A DNA stretch of 64,000 nucleotides. Source: a virus. The stretch is from positions 124,001 to 188,000 of IMG/VR virus record IMGVR_UViG_3300023174_000038. The stretch is one strand, 5' to 3'. The notes below the pieces were generated by a model. The model was not told where the DNA came from, did no database searches, and saw only the letters and a program-made list of their open reading frames with translations. Positions 47,564 through 55,371 of this stretch are shown here, in pieces. A program made the translations under genes and the position numbers. Numbering within the stretch: the first letter of the stretch is position 1; every line of letters starts with the position of its first letter.

Positions 47564-48656
47564 AGCACAGTATAATTTATCTAAACCAACTGATTACCTA
47601 AATCGTAAAATGTTTTTAGATCCTGCAGGTCCGGTCACCGTACAGAGATTTGAAGAATTTAAATATCCCAAAATTGCTAATTTTGAAGCAACGGCACGTG
47701 GTTTCTTTTGGGTTCCAGAAGAAATTTCACTAACTAAAGATGCCAATGATTTCAAAGATGCAAGCGATGCGGTTAAGCATATCTTTACTAGTAATCTATT
47801 ACGACAAACCGCATTAGATAGTTTACAGGGTAGAGGTCCAACTCAAGTTTTTACTCCGGTAGTATCTTTACCTGAATTAGAAGCATTGATGTTTAATTGG
47901 GGATTTTTTGAATCAAATATTCATAGTAGGTCATACAGTCATATTATTCGTAACATTTATGCTGTGCCAAAATCTGTATTCAATACTATCCATGATACAA
48001 AAGAAATTGTAGACATGGCAAGTAGTGTTGGACTTTATTATGATGAATTACATAAAGTTAATTGCCGTAAAGAGTTAGGTCAAGATGTTAACGAAAAAGA
48101 ACACATCAAAGCAATCTATATGGCATTACATGCTAGTTACGCATTAGAAGCATTTAGATTTATGGTATCATTTGCTACAAGTTTAGCAATGGTTGAGAAC
48201 AAAATCTTTATTGGTAATGGTAACATTATTAGTTTAATTCTCCAAGACGAATTGTTACATAAAGGTTGGACTGCTTACCTTATCAATCAAGTAGTAAAAG
48301 AAGATAGCAGATTTGCACAAGTAAAATCAGAGTGTGAAGCTGAAGTATATCAACTTTATCTAGATGTGATTCGTGAAGAAAAAGATTGGGCCGATTACCT
48401 GTTTAAGATGGGTCCAGTTATTGGTTTAAATGCAACTGTATTAAAAGACTTTGTAGATTATACTGCTGTTAGCGCATTGAAAGAGATAGGTATACGATAT
48501 AATAGTCCCGCACCAAAGAGTACACCTATTCCCTGGTTCAATAAACACAGTGATACAAGTAAAAAACAATCTGCATTGCAAGAAACAGAATCAACAAATT
48601 ATGTTATAGGAATAATGAGTGAATCATTAGACTATGATGACTTACCAAATATTTAA
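47556..48656 (+). CDS. nrdB: Ribonucleotide reductase beta subunit, 366 aa
   Basis: Class I radical-generating subunit. LDSLQGR holds the first Asp ligand, FESNIHSRSY a Glu, His and the radical Tyr, LEAFRF the next Glu, and LQDELLHKGW the last Glu and His. The C-terminal acidic tail SESLDYDDLPNI should bind NrdA. ATG 47556 is chosen because homology (MSKAQYNLSKPTDYL) begins there and AGAAAGAAG precedes it. Oddity: Glu and His in FESNIH are four residues apart, where E. coli SETIH has three. It partners the split NrdA. Confidence 0.9.
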   Translation: MSKAQYNLSKPTDYLNRKMFLDPAGPVTVQRFEEFKYPKIANFEATARGFFWVPEEISLTKDANDFKDASDAVKHIFTSNLLRQTALDSLQGRGPTQVFTPVVSLPELEALMFNWGFFESNIHSRSYSHIIRNIYAVPKSVFNTIHDTKEIVDMASSVGLYYDELHKVNCRKELGQDVNEKEHIKAIYMALHASYALEAFRFMVSFATSLAMVENKIFIGNGNIISLILQDELLHKGWTAYLINQVVKEDSRFAQVKSECEAEVYQLYLDVIREEKDWADYLFKMGPVIGLNATVLKDFVDYTAVSALKEIGIRYNSPAPKSTPIPWFNKHSDTSKKQSALQETESTNYVIGIMSESLDYDDLPNI

Positions 48657-48667
48657 GGAGAACAAAA

Positions 48668-48898
48668 ATGAAAGCAGTTATTTGGTCAAAGTACCATTGT
48701 CCCTATTGTGACCAAGCAAAGGCATTATTGGGACAACTAGATATACCGTTTGAAGAAAAGAAAATCGGAGACGGGTATACAAAAGAAGAACTATTAGAAG
48801 CAATTCCATCAGCAAGAACAGTACCACAGATTATTATCAATGGTGAATTAATCGGTGGATTTAACGAACTTAAACAATTTTTAACAAAGGCAGCGTAG
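48668..48898 (+). CDS. Glutaredoxin, 76 aa
   Basis: A small thiol-redox protein that can reduce the C-terminal Cys pair of NrdA. CPYC (residues 11-14) is the active site, TVPQIIING carries the cis-Pro of glutaredoxins, and LIGGFNEL the conserved GG-F. Length is typical of NrdH/GrxC-type or T4 NrdC-like proteins. AAGGAG overlaps the nrdB stop, so it is translated with nrdB. Confidence 0.9.
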   Translation: MKAVIWSKYHCPYCDQAKALLGQLDIPFEEKKIGDGYTKEELLEAIPSARTVPQIIINGELIGGFNELKQFLTKAA

Positions 48899-49483
48899 TT
48901 ATTTAAACTTGCACTTATTACCATGTGATCTGGCAAAGTTCCTTATGTCCACCTCTTTATTGCAGTGTGGACATAATTTTTTAGGTACTGGTTTTCCGTA
49001 CATAGGATTCTTTTCACCCTTATTAGCACACTGTGGTAGTTTATATCCTGATTTACCTTTATTCCATACCGTCTTACCTAGCATTTTTAATCTTCTTTTT
49101 TCAACTGACTCAGAAGATTGTTTCCTCCCGATAGCTTTATTTCTAATCAATTCCTTTGAATCATTAGACATAGTTGAACCTAATTTCCTTCCAGCTCCTG
49201 AACCTGATTCAGGTATTTTGTTAGCCCAAATTTTATTACCGTAATCATCTTGTGCTGATACTATATTCCAAAGTGTGCTATAAAAAATACCCCAATGGAT
49301 TAATACTGCTTTATCATCAGTTTGTAACAATACTTCTGTATCTATCATGTATCCATACTTACTAAGGTGCTTTTTCCAATCGGTACCTGAACCATAATAC
49401 GTATATGGATTTTGTTTTGTGTAACCAAAGTATCTAAGACCTGTCTTTTTATGGGTCTTTATATATAGTGAATAAATAGTCAT
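48899..49483 (-). CDS. GIY-YIG homing endonuclease, 194 aa (reverse strand)
   Basis: MTIYSLYIKTHKKTGLRYFG is the opening of a diverged GIY-YIG domain (YSLYI...YFGYT). A basic region with a NUMOD-like KNPMYGKP and a finger CPHC...HGNKC follow. ATG at 49483 is preferred over an upstream TTG because AAGGAATCACAGC precedes it. It is the only reverse-strand gene before 57 kb and its stop adjoins the glutaredoxin stop. A late promoter lies upstream on the same strand. The opposite-strand ORF at 48909-49244 is its shadow. Confidence 0.75.
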   Translation of the reverse strand: MTIYSLYIKTHKKTGLRYFGYTKQNPYTYYGSGTDWKKHLSKYGYMIDTEVLLQTDDKAVLIHWGIFYSTLWNIVSAQDDYGNKIWANKIPESGSGAGRKLGSTMSNDSKELIRNKAIGRKQSSESVEKRRLKMLGKTVWNKGKSGYKLPQCANKGEKNPMYGKPVPKKLCPHCNKEVDIRNFARSHGNKCKFK

Positions 49484-49543
49484 GCTGTGATTCCTTTTCA
49501 ATCATAGAGTAGTTGGGAACTCCAATTCCGCGAACTACACTCT

Positions 49544-49551
49544 TATTTATA
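49544..49551 (-). promoter_or_regulatory. Late promoter (TATAAATA), reverse strand
   Basis: TATTTATA on the plus strand reads TATAAATA on the minus strand, 60 nt upstream of the reverse GIY-YIG start at 49483. No plus-strand octamer is seen for the next forward gene at 49566, which has AAAAAGGA as its ribosome-binding site. Confidence 0.55.
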
Positions 49552-49565
49552 CAAAAAGGATAAAA

Positions 49566-49871
49566 ATGAAATTTATAACAGGGTCGGTCATGACGATAAA
49601 AATGAATAGCGGAGAAGAGTTAATAGCCAAAGTGACTAGCACACCTGATGAAGGTGGGTTTATCACCATTGAAGAACCAGTATCTATTGCACCAAGTCAA
49701 CAGGGTATGCAAATGATTCCAAGTATCTTTACCGCAGATCCGAAGGGTGAATTTAAGCTAAATACTACTAGTGTTGCAATGTATGCAGAGACAGATGATA
49801 ACATCAAAGACAAGTACCTAGAAGCAACAACTGGCATTAAGGTACCTAGTAAAAAAATCGTATTGGGATAA
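49566..49871 (+). CDS. Conserved T4-like phage protein, 101 aa
   Basis: MKFITGSVMTIKMNSGEEL opens a small beta-rich protein, with PSIFTADPKGEFKLNTTSV and a conserved end TGIKVPSKKIVLG. Similar proteins recur in T4-like cyanophages and other aquatic phages without assigned function; the fold may be Sm-like, but this is a guess. AAAAAGGATAAAA is the ribosome-binding region. It is adjacent to the PAAR gene, so a link to the baseplate is possible. Confidence 0.68.
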   Translation: MKFITGSVMTIKMNSGEELIAKVTSTPDEGGFITIEEPVSIAPSQQGMQMIPSIFTADPKGEFKLNTTSVAMYAETDDNIKDKYLEATTGIKVPSKKIVLG

Positions 49872-49872
49872 A

Positions 49873-50160
49873 ATGGCACAATTAAGTCGTGTGGGTGATA
49901 CAAATCAGGAAGGTGGCGCAATAATGCGTGGTGCTGATACTGTATTTGCTAATGGAATTAAAGTTGGATTACATGTTAGTCAGCTTACCCCACATGCGCC
50001 TTGGAAGTCAGCAAAAACTCATGCACCACATAAAGTAGCAACAACTACTAGTGGTAGTCCTACTGTATTTTGTGAAGGTGTACCAGTACTCAGAGTGGGG
50101 TCAGGAAACAGTTGCGGTCATAGTATCGTACAAGGTAGTCCTGATATTAATGTTCCATGA
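49873..50160 (+). CDS. PAAR-like spike-tip protein, 95 aa
   Basis: PAAR proteins form a sharp cone on the central spike of contractile tails (T4 gp5.4, type VI secretion). Here MAQLSRVGDTN, NGIKVGLHVSQLTPHAP, SGSPTVFCEGVPVLRVGS and CGHSIVQGSPDI show the repeated Gly-rich turns and the His/Cys metal-binding residues (C58/C75-type positions not assigned). Length fits the family. The start is 2 nt after the upstream stop and the end overlaps the next ATG. This supports a contractile tail. Confidence 0.78.
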   Translation: MAQLSRVGDTNQEGGAIMRGADTVFANGIKVGLHVSQLTPHAPWKSAKTHAPHKVATTTSGSPTVFCEGVPVLRVGSGNSCGHSIVQGSPDINVP

Positions 50161-51425
50161 GTGATACAGGAAAACAAAGTCCCTTAGGTGTTAACACATT
50201 AAGTTCATTATTACAAAATATTGGATTTAATATTAATCCTATAATGGTAACCTTTACTGGTTCTAGCACCACTGCATCATCCGCTACACAATTAGGTAAA
50301 ATTGTTAATGAAACTTGTTTACGATTACTTACATATGCTATTAATGATGCTTATACTAGAGGTGCACCTAATAGCGGAACAACAGTATCTAATGCTGTAT
50401 ATGATAATTTGATTACTATTGGAGCCAACTCTATTCCTGCATTAGGTAATACTCCACCTACAACATATGATTGGACCGGCTATCCTAATTGGGTATATGA
50501 TACTAGTACAACTCCGCAACCTAATTATAACCATACTAATTCAGTAACTCAATGGGGTTATACTAGATTATTTGCATTGCAAGGTTATAATGAATTTAAT
50601 TACAACAGTGGACTATCAGCCGATAGCGGGGCATATAAAGATTTCTTATCTGGCTTTATGTCATCTTATAGTTTTATTGAATATAGTAATGAGTCTATCT
50701 TAGCAGTACACAATTCACAAGAATTTTTAGATGGTACATATAGTAATATGAACGATTTAATAACGGCTGATATTACCGGTGTTAGTATTGCAACTACCGT
50801 ATTTGGACAAGATTTAATTGCTAGTGGTAAAGCAATAAATTTACAATCAATTGCTACATTTGGTTTGCCTAGTAATTTATTATCTACCCTACAGAAAAAC
50901 AACGCTATTACTAAATCAGTAAGCCTTGCATTGATTGCAAGCAATATAACTGCAACAGAGTTAGAACAGATATTAGGTAATATTTCATCTGTAACTAAAG
51001 ACCAAGAACGTAAAATATACGGAGCATTTGGTATTATATTAGGACAAGATTTAAAAGATGTATTAGTATCATTAAATTGTAAGACCGTAGGGTTAGAATC
51101 ACTAGCAGATTTATTGAATCCGCAAAAGTTATTCCCTAATAGTTATCAAACATTAACCGTACCGGTATATAATACAGTAGGTGGTAATGCAAATAGTAAA
51201 ATATATTATCCTATCTATGTAAATGAAGGATTGAACAGCCAATTAAATTCACCTACAATTGGGTCACAATTAGTAAATGCATCAGCTGGTAAGAGTGTAA
51301 CTGAAGTATCTACCGATACTATCGCCGCACCCGTTTGGGATAACCAAGGTGGAGGCGATGGCGGTGGTGGAGGAGGAGCCGGAGGCGGTGGAGCCGGCGG
51401 TGGCGGCGGTGGAGGTGCAATGTAA
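50157..51425 (+). CDS. Probable virion structural protein with poly-Gly tail, 422 aa
   Basis: It starts MSDTGKQSPLGVNTLSSLL; residues ~1-385 are an ordinary mixed alpha/beta sequence (INETCLRL-type helices, NGLWGY-like aromatic patches), and the last ~30 residues are GGGDGGGGGGAGGGG-type. It overlaps PAAR by 4 nt and is followed, with a 1-nt overlap, by another large unknown gene, which suggests a baseplate or spike module. No family is named with confidence. Confidence 0.6.
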   Translation: MSDTGKQSPLGVNTLSSLLQNIGFNINPIMVTFTGSSTTASSATQLGKIVNETCLRLLTYAINDAYTRGAPNSGTTVSNAVYDNLITIGANSIPALGNTPPTTYDWTGYPNWVYDTSTTPQPNYNHTNSVTQWGYTRLFALQGYNEFNYNSGLSADSGAYKDFLSGFMSSYSFIEYSNESILAVHNSQEFLDGTYSNMNDLITADITGVSIATTVFGQDLIASGKAINLQSIATFGLPSNLLSTLQKNNAITKSVSLALIASNITATELEQILGNISSVTKDQERKIYGAFGIILGQDLKDVLVSLNCKTVGLESLADLLNPQKLFPNSYQTLTVPVYNTVGGNANSKIYYPIYVNEGLNSQLNSPTIGSQLVNASAGKSVTEVSTDTIAAPVWDNQGGGDGGGGGGAGGGGAGGGGGGGAM

Positions 51426-52933
51426 TGGCAGGCTTTTTTCAAAATATAATAAATTTACAAGAGGATAGAAGTGCTCCTCCTAGTAGTGAAGCCTATGCAA
51501 CTACTGGTCCTACGTCTACAGACCAAACAGTAGCAATACCTTCACAAAATAATACATTAACAGTACAAGCTATTCCACAAGGATTTGGTGCATATTTAAG
51601 TGGTATATTGCCACCTGATATTGCTAAAGCAGCCGGCTCATTTAGTGTTTCAATGCAACAGATTAAAAACATTTCTAGTGTGCCTATTGAAAAGTTTGCA
51701 CAAGTAGTTAATAGTTTAGAAACAATTAAAAATTTAAATGTTAATGGTACTAATGTCCCGACTGATACTACATTAGCACAACAGGGATTAGCATTAATTG
51801 CACTAGGTAACGGTCCATTTGGTACTTATACAATGAGTAATTTCTTAGGATGTATGAGTGGATTACCTTATCTTGGTATAGATATTGACGGATTAACAAA
51901 GAATTTACAAACTACTACCCTATCTGATATATATAAAAATCTATATCTAGCAGTTACATGGGAACAAGCAACTGCTACATGGAATGGAACATCTTTTACT
52001 TACACCGATACAGGTGGAGGATATGCAACTGCTCCGGTAGTAACAATAGGTGGTAATCCTGCAACTGCTACAATAGGTACTGATTCTACAGATATAGCTA
52101 CATATGGTAGACTTATATCTATCAGTTATTCTGGTGCAGCCGATACTGTAGTCATAGCTCCTCCTCCCGGTGGCGGCTGGCCAACAATGAATACAGTAGT
52201 TCAAGGTTACATTGATGCGGCTAATGCAGAAATACTAGCAATTAAAAATTCTAAGCCTGCAACTGCACAACAATTAATTACTAATTGGGAATTGACTGGT
52301 ACAATTCTCTCAACTGAACAACGTGCAATTGCTACAGGAATGTCAATTGGTGTACCAAACAGTTCACCCGATCATTTAAGAGAACCAACAATAGCTTCAT
52401 ATCCTACAACACAATATTCGTTTGTAGATAGTATACCACGTTATGCAATGTTCACACAACCACATATGTATTCACAAACATTAGAAGCTATTGCTGATTT
52501 AAATACAGTCGGTGGAAGAAGTCTTGTAGCAATGTTGCGTGAATCTCGCAATCAAGCTAGATTGCAAGAAGCAGGTATACCAGTAGATAATAACATAGAA
52601 AACAAATTAACTAAACAACAAGAAGCAGAGTTAATTGCTAATGGAACATTGGGTGGTAGTGTTCCCGCAACCTTAAAAACTTCATTAGGATCACCTGATC
52701 CGTTTGGATACTATGATCCAATTGATGACCGTTATTATAGTGACGGTGTAGCAATAGATATAGGTGAAGCAGTTGAGCCGGGTAGTTTTGCAGGCTCAAG
52801 ATATAGTAATTTAATACCACCTCAGCTTTCGGTAATATATGCATCTGATGTACTATTACCTGCAACTTATTCCGTACCAGAAGCAATTGATGAAGTAATT
52901 CGTTGTAATTGTGACTGCTGGGATAACATTTAA
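51425..52933 (+). CDS. Probable virion/baseplate protein, 502 aa
   Basis: It starts MAGFFQNIINLQEDRSAPP. It contains a repeat-poor N-terminal half (GAYLSGILPPDIAKAAGS), a beta-rich insert around residues 185-255 (TYTDTGGGYATAPVVTIGG, resembling YDG/fibre-type inserts) and a helical region with RESRNQARLQEAGIPVDN. It is translationally coupled to the preceding gene. The context of PAAR upstream and wall hydrolase downstream favours a baseplate or tail component; the exact role is unknown. Confidence 0.6.
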   Translation: MAGFFQNIINLQEDRSAPPSSEAYATTGPTSTDQTVAIPSQNNTLTVQAIPQGFGAYLSGILPPDIAKAAGSFSVSMQQIKNISSVPIEKFAQVVNSLETIKNLNVNGTNVPTDTTLAQQGLALIALGNGPFGTYTMSNFLGCMSGLPYLGIDIDGLTKNLQTTTLSDIYKNLYLAVTWEQATATWNGTSFTYTDTGGGYATAPVVTIGGNPATATIGTDSTDIATYGRLISISYSGAADTVVIAPPPGGGWPTMNTVVQGYIDAANAEILAIKNSKPATAQQLITNWELTGTILSTEQRAIATGMSIGVPNSSPDHLREPTIASYPTTQYSFVDSIPRYAMFTQPHMYSQTLEAIADLNTVGGRSLVAMLRESRNQARLQEAGIPVDNNIENKLTKQQEAELIANGTLGGSVPATLKTSLGSPDPFGYYDPIDDRYYSDGVAIDIGEAVEPGSFAGSRYSNLIPPQLSVIYASDVLLPATYSVPEAIDEVIRCNCDCWDNI

Positions 52934-52961
52934 ATTCTCTATAGTTTGGAAAGGAAAACTT

Positions 52962-53549
52962 ATGAATTTGAGCCAACCTATTAAAATTTTAGTAGTACTA
53001 CTACTGTTAACCGTATTACTTACATTTGACCAATTAATAGTAGAAAATACTATTGTAGAAGAAACTAAGGTAGCAAAAATAGTAGATCCAAAACAATTAA
53101 ACTGTTTAGCAAAAAACATATTTTATGAAGCTGGTAGCGAACCATTGAATGGTCAAGCGGCAGTAGCACGGGTAGTGATGAATAGAATAGCACATGGTTT
53201 TGGTAAAAACCCCTGTGCAGTGGTATATCAAACTACACATGTGGATAAACTTGTAGATGATGAAGTACAAAAAGTTAAACTATGTCAGTTTAGTTGGGTA
53301 TGTGAGGGTAAGGGCGACCCAAATAAAAACAGTACAAAATACAAACAAGCTGAACAAGTGGCATATGATGTACTAGCATATGACGCATACAAAGATGTAA
53401 TACCTAAATCAGCACTATTTTTTCATAATTTAAGTGTAGACCCATTATGGCCCTATAAACAAGTAGCTAAAATTGGTAATCATATATTCTATAGTAAGGC
53501 TAAAAAGCCTACCCAAAATACTGTTACTAAATCAGAAAATAATATATAA
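52962..53549 (+). CDS. Membrane-anchored SleB-type cell-wall hydrolase, 195 aa
   Basis: Residues ~8-22 (ILVVLLLLTVLLTF) are a membrane or signal-anchor segment. Residues ~45-180 match Hydrolase_2/SleB: CLAKNIFYEAGSEPLNGQ with candidate catalytic Glu56, then AAVARVVMNRI and a region FSWVCEGK. SleB proteins are lytic transglycosylases cutting peptidoglycan. The start at 52962 is chosen because AAAGGAAA precedes it and the TM segment follows; an in-frame start at 52911 would overlap the upstream gene. Its likely role is host lysis or wall degradation at entry. Confidence 0.82.
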   Translation: MNLSQPIKILVVLLLLTVLLTFDQLIVENTIVEETKVAKIVDPKQLNCLAKNIFYEAGSEPLNGQAAVARVVMNRIAHGFGKNPCAVVYQTTHVDKLVDDEVQKVKLCQFSWVCEGKGDPNKNSTKYKQAEQVAYDVLAYDAYKDVIPKSALFFHNLSVDPLWPYKQVAKIGNHIFYSKAKKPTQNTVTKSENNI

Positions 53550-53555
53550 TAGCTA

Positions 53556-54032
53556 ATGAGTGACAAACCAAATTCAGCTAACGGTGTCAGTAGTTATGAT
53601 TCTACTGGTACCGGATCACTAATTCATTTTTTTAATCGTAATGTTACACCCTACGCTACGGAATCTAGTGGGCCTAAATTTGATTTAGTACCCGTTGAGA
53701 AGCATAAAGATATTATGCTTAATGTTGCAAGATTACATGCCAAGCAAGAATATGATAGAATTATGGAGCTTGTTGCTGTATTACAGAAACAAGCTGAACA
53801 GATTAAACATAGATTAGACTTAACTGATATGGTTCACGCAGCCAAATATGACTTTCAATTATTCAATGGACAAATATATTGGTTGTTATACGACCATAGA
53901 AAACAATTTACTAGATTAAGTATTAATGGTCCCAATGATTGGTCAACTGGTAAACCTGTTGATTATGAATATATATGTAAAGTTAAATGGTTAGGTGACC
54001 ACACTTGGATAGAGGTAGAAGATGATAAGTAG
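53556..54032 (+). CDS. DUF2452-like conserved protein, 158 aa
   Basis: PYATESSGPKFDLVPVEKHK, MLNVARLHAKQEYDRIMELV and NGPNDWSTGKPVDYEYICKV match my recollection of the DUF2452 family, present in phages and bacteria with no known function. A central amphipathic helix (residues ~55-90) is likely to form a coiled coil. The next gene overlaps its end by 11 nt. Confidence 0.72.
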   Translation: MSDKPNSANGVSSYDSTGTGSLIHFFNRNVTPYATESSGPKFDLVPVEKHKDIMLNVARLHAKQEYDRIMELVAVLQKQAEQIKHRLDLTDMVHAAKYDFQLFNGQIYWLLYDHRKQFTRLSINGPNDWSTGKPVDYEYICKVKWLGDHTWIEVEDDK

Positions 54033-54585
54033 TAGTCCAGAAAAACATACCTTTCAGAAAGAAGGTTATGTTAAACGTTGTGAAGAAGAAGGAAAGTTGC
54101 CTAATCCTGACTATATTGAAATGTATAAGTCTTGGAAACAGCAAACATTAGAACTTGAAGAATCTGATGAGTGGAAAGTAGATAACATGGAGTATGACCT
54201 ACGTTCTACTCAATGGATCATTGACAAAGTAAAGGCTGATGATGTATATGCACAACATCTTTATGCTTCTATGTGTAACAATGATTTCACTAAGAATGAT
54301 GTATGGCCTATATTAACTGAGAAAAAATGGAGTTGTAGTTGGAGACATGCCGGCGGTATAATTGCTGATATGCAAGAGAAGGGCGACTATATTGATTGGT
54401 ATTGTTCTGGTATTAAAGATAGTAAGATACTAGATGATGATGAATTTCGTGCCCTTACTAAAGAACAACAAGAATCGTACATTCAAGGTAAAAAGTTTGT
54501 TCCAGAAAGTTGTGTAACTGATGAGATACGAGAAGATTTGTTAAAGTTGGGTTGGATTGTAATTGATGATAAAGAAGAATACTAA
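54022..54585 (+). CDS. Conserved phage protein of unknown function, 187 aa
   Basis: An acidic protein starting MISSSPEKHTFQKEGYVKRC, with LRSTQWIIDKVKADDVYAQHLYA and WSCSWRHAGGIIADMQEKGDY. Similar proteins recur next to DUF2452-like genes in T4-like aquatic phages as far as I recall; no function has been assigned. Translation is coupled to the previous gene by an 11-nt overlap. Confidence 0.65.
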   Translation: MISSSPEKHTFQKEGYVKRCEEEGKLPNPDYIEMYKSWKQQTLELEESDEWKVDNMEYDLRSTQWIIDKVKADDVYAQHLYASMCNNDFTKNDVWPILTEKKWSCSWRHAGGIIADMQEKGDYIDWYCSGIKDSKILDDDEFRALTKEQQESYIQGKKFVPESCVTDEIREDLLKLGWIVIDDKEEY

Positions 54586-54588
54586 ATA
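54581..54588 (+). promoter_or_regulatory. Late promoter (ACTAAATA)
   Basis: This variant late octamer overlaps the stop of the preceding gene and lies 22 nt before the 38-residue ORF at 54611, with AAGGAG in between. Confidence 0.5.
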
Positions 54589-54610
54589 CAATACATACAA
54601 GGAGTATATT

Positions 54611-54727
54611 ATGTTAGAAACATTATTTTGGTTAGCACTAGGTGCTTTTATTGGTTGGAATTTCCCTCAACCTCAGTTTGCAAAGAACATTCAAACAAAA
54701 ATTTTAACTATGTTCAAAAAGGATTAA
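54611..54727 (+). CDS. Small single-span membrane protein, 38 aa
   Basis: MLETLFWLALGAFIGWNF is a hydrophobic N-terminal helix, followed by PQPQFAKNIQTK and a basic end (MFKKD). AAGGAG (54599-54604) is well placed. Small proteins of this layout occur in T4-like aquatic phages. Inner-membrane location is predicted; the role is unknown. Confidence 0.65.
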   Translation: MLETLFWLALGAFIGWNFPQPQFAKNIQTKILTMFKKD

Positions 54728-54752
54728 TAACCCTCACAAACGGGAGCACCTA

Positions 54753-54760
54753 GATAAATA
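54753..54760 (+). promoter_or_regulatory. Late promoter (GATAAATA), 5 nt before ATG
   Basis: GATAAATA with exactly 5 nt (GTTAT) before ATG 54766 and no ribosome-binding site; probably a leaderless transcript of the HNH gene. Confidence 0.55.
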
Positions 54761-54765
54761 GTTAT

Positions 54766-55371
54766 ATGAAAAATAAATATGGCTTATTAGTGTATTGCTC
54801 GCATTGTGGAACTGAGTTTGTAACTAAACCTAGATTTTTAGAGTTTTGTTCAACTCCTTGTAAAAACCCGATCAATCGTGTAGGTAATATACCTTGGAAC
54901 AAGGGTATAAAAATGACACCTGATCAGGTGTCCAAATTAAACACAAAAGGTCTTAAAAAGGGTCACGGATGGAACAAGGGGAAAGATAATCCAAGACAAA
55001 AAGAAAAATGGACTGGCTCATCAAATCCAAATTGGGAAGGAAAATTAAACAATCAAAGGCCTAAAAAACAAATAAATGATGAATTAGTTAAATACAAGAG
55101 GGAATGTAGGAAAGCAACTCGCCGGTCTCTATACAGACTTAGAAAGCAAAATTTAATGCCAGTCACTGGCAAAAAGAAAACAGATATTCAAGTAGATCAT
55201 ATCATACCCTTTAGACAGGGATATGAACTTAAAATTGACCCTATAATTATAGGACATCTATGCAATTTAAGATTTATAACAGGTGAAGAAAACAGAAAGA
55301 AATGGGATACGTTTCAATCTGAGGAAATAATTAATAATATATTGGAGAACTATAATGGCATATTCAGATAA
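54766..55371 (+). CDS. HNH homing endonuclease next to iscU, 201 aa
   Basis: The N-terminal zinc finger YCSHCGTEF...FCSTPCKN (residues ~10-35) is followed by NUMOD3-like DNA-binding repeats (IPWNKGIKMTP, GHGWNKGKDNP, SSNPNWEGK). The HNH core is IQVDHIIPFRQGYE...HLCNLRFITGEENR. The last 17 nt overlap the start of iscU, which itself carries a stop-containing insertion about 100 nt further on. This mirrors the T4 arrangement of MobA and the bypass-containing gene 60. No ribosome-binding site is seen; a late promoter ends 5 nt before the ATG. Confidence 0.85.
   Translation: MKNKYGLLVYCSHCGTEFVTKPRFLEFCSTPCKNPINRVGNIPWNKGIKMTPDQVSKLNTKGLKKGHGWNKGKDNPRQKEKWTGSSNPNWEGKLNNQRPKKQINDELVKYKRECRKATRRSLYRLRKQNLMPVTGKKKTDIQVDHIIPFRQGYELKIDPIIIGHLCNLRFITGEENRKKWDTFQSEEIINNILENYNGIFR

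Noticed and set aside
48909-49244. Forward ORF of 111 aa opposite the reverse GIY-YIG gene
   Set aside because: Shadow of a gene with recognisable GIY-YIG and zinc-finger motifs.
52911-52961. Longer start for the SleB-type hydrolase
   Set aside because: It would overlap the upstream gene and lacks a ribosome-binding site; ATG 52962 has AAAGGAAA and leads directly into the membrane segment.
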